From Lachnospiraceae bacterium (GTDB lineage: Bacteria > Bacillota > Clostridia > Lachnospirales > Lachnospiraceae): a DNA stretch of 40,806 bases. The stretch covers positions 1-40,806 of the forward strand of contig JAILHW010000155.1 of NCBI GenBank assembly GCA_024695605.1. Reading direction: 5' to 3'. This document shows positions 40,249 to 40,806 of this stretch, one piece after another (position 1 is the first letter of the stretch; each line of letters begins with the position of its first letter). Below the pieces are notes generated by a model that made no database searches, was not told the origin of the DNA, and saw only the letters and a list, made by a program, of their open reading frames with translations. A program made the position numbers and the translations under genes.

Positions 40249-40806
40249 ATGATTCGAATTGCGATTGTGGAGGATAGCAAGGACGACCGGAAAGAATTGA
40301 AATCCTTTTTGGAAAGATATGAAAGGGAAAAGAAGTGCGCTTTAAAAATAACGGAGTTTGACAGCGGTATAAATTTTATCGAAGAATATAAACCGGAGTT
40401 TGACCTTATTTTTATGGATATTAGTATGCCCCATATGAATGGTATGGATGTGGCGAGAAAACTTCGAAATAAGGATACAGGAGTACAGTTAATTTTCCTT
40501 ACCAGTCTGGCAAAATACGCGGTGGAAGGCTATGAGGTAAATGCCAGAATGTTTCTGGTGAAGCCGGTTAGCTATCTGAGAATCTCCATAGAAATGGATA
40601 AAATAGCAACGGCATATAATAGCAGACTTTGGGAGAATTTACTCTTAAATACAGTAGAGGGCATGGTAAGGGTAAACCTCGGTTCCATATACTATATTCA
40701 AAGCGACAAGCATTATGTGGTGTTTCATACGGACATGGGAGACTATCGCGTTCGAGGGAAACTCAGCAGTTTTGAAAGTGCATTAGATGAAAAACATTTT
40801 GCCAGA
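40249..40806 (+). CDS. LytTR-type response regulator, truncated by window end
   Basis: Not in the ORF track; 186 codons are read from the ATG at 40249 to the window edge without a stop. A receiver domain starts IRIAIVEDSKDDRKELK, with its phosphoacceptor at D57 in LIFMDISMPHMNG and the conserved lysine in FLVKPVSY. The start of a LytTR DNA-binding domain follows (VRVNLGSIYYIQSDKHYVVF, then RVRGKLSSFE). It belongs to the AgrA/LytR group, usually paired with a GHKL sensor kinase that may lie beyond the window. The ribosome binding site is weak (GAGAG). AT-rich (21 of 60 GC at 40321-40380), like the preceding half-gene and unlike the rest of the window. Confidence 0.9.
   Translation, partial: MIRIAIVEDSKDDRKELKSFLERYEREKKCALKITEFDSGINFIEEYKPEFDLIFMDISMPHMNGMDVARKLRNKDTGVQLIFLTSLAKYAVEGYEVNARMFLVKPVSYLRISIEMDKIATAYNSRLWENLLLNTVEGMVRVNLGSIYYIQSDKHYVVFHTDMGDYRVRGKLSSFESALDEKHFAR

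Overview
The window looks like a chromosomal segment of an anaerobic, fermentative Gram-positive bacterium of class Clostridia, most likely Lachnospiraceae. The grounds are purine-rich AGGAGG ribosome binding sites on nearly every gene, a clostridial 2[4Fe-4S] ferredoxin, pyruvate formate-lyase (PFL) fermentation genes, MecA, BspA/InlB-repeat surface proteins, a TraX-family protein, and the Firmicutes gene neighbourhood sua5(ywlC)-rpiB-upp-atp operon. I cannot name the genus from sequence alone. No tRNA, rRNA, CRISPR array, transposase or phage gene was seen.

Layout. 1-4.2 kb: a small membrane protein, a ferredoxin and a 1016-residue orphan soluble protein. 4.2-8.4 kb: the PFL locus. pflA (+) converges on a three-gene minus-strand operon in which PFL is split. 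A 680-residue catalytic core ends just before the glycyl-radical domain. A 153-nt structured gap, a 67-residue Cys-containing protein resembling half of that domain, and then an 80-residue stand-alone glycyl-radical domain follow. A DUF1858 CxxC protein is divergent. 8.4-14.5 kb: mecA, a long leader plus a small orphan, and an operon GH18 membrane protein-trpS-sua5. 14.5-19.9 kb: a hybrid sensor kinase (-), rpiB, two tandem XRE regulators (-), upp and a dCMP deaminase. 19.9-22 kb: a coiled-coil/SleB cell-wall hydrolase and a DUF402 protein. 22.1-29.5 kb: a complete F-type ATP synthase operon (atpZ-atpI-atpBEFHAGDC) whose c subunit carries the Na+-binding signature. 29.6-36 kb: an 845-residue membrane-anchored protein with a degenerate C39-like domain, a large InlB-repeat/BspA-LRR surface protein, and TraX. 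36-40.8 kb: an apparent operon of orphan solute-binding lipoprotein, small alarmone synthetase, GT2 glycosyltransferase, and an unusual response-regulator/kinase-ATPase fusion, then a LytTR response regulator cut by the window edge. From about 39.35 kb the sequence becomes clearly more AT-rich.

How the genes work together. The PFL locus supplies non-oxidative pyruvate cleavage; splitting the oxygen-sensitive glycyl-radical domain into its own gene would allow it to be made separately, as with YfiD/GrcA, but here as the only copy in the locus. rpiB and upp, which feed into and use PRPP, share near-identical promoters. The ATP synthase probably couples ATP to a sodium gradient. The most unusual items are the split PFL with its extra small protein, the RR-kinase fusion, and promoters nested inside intergenic hairpins.
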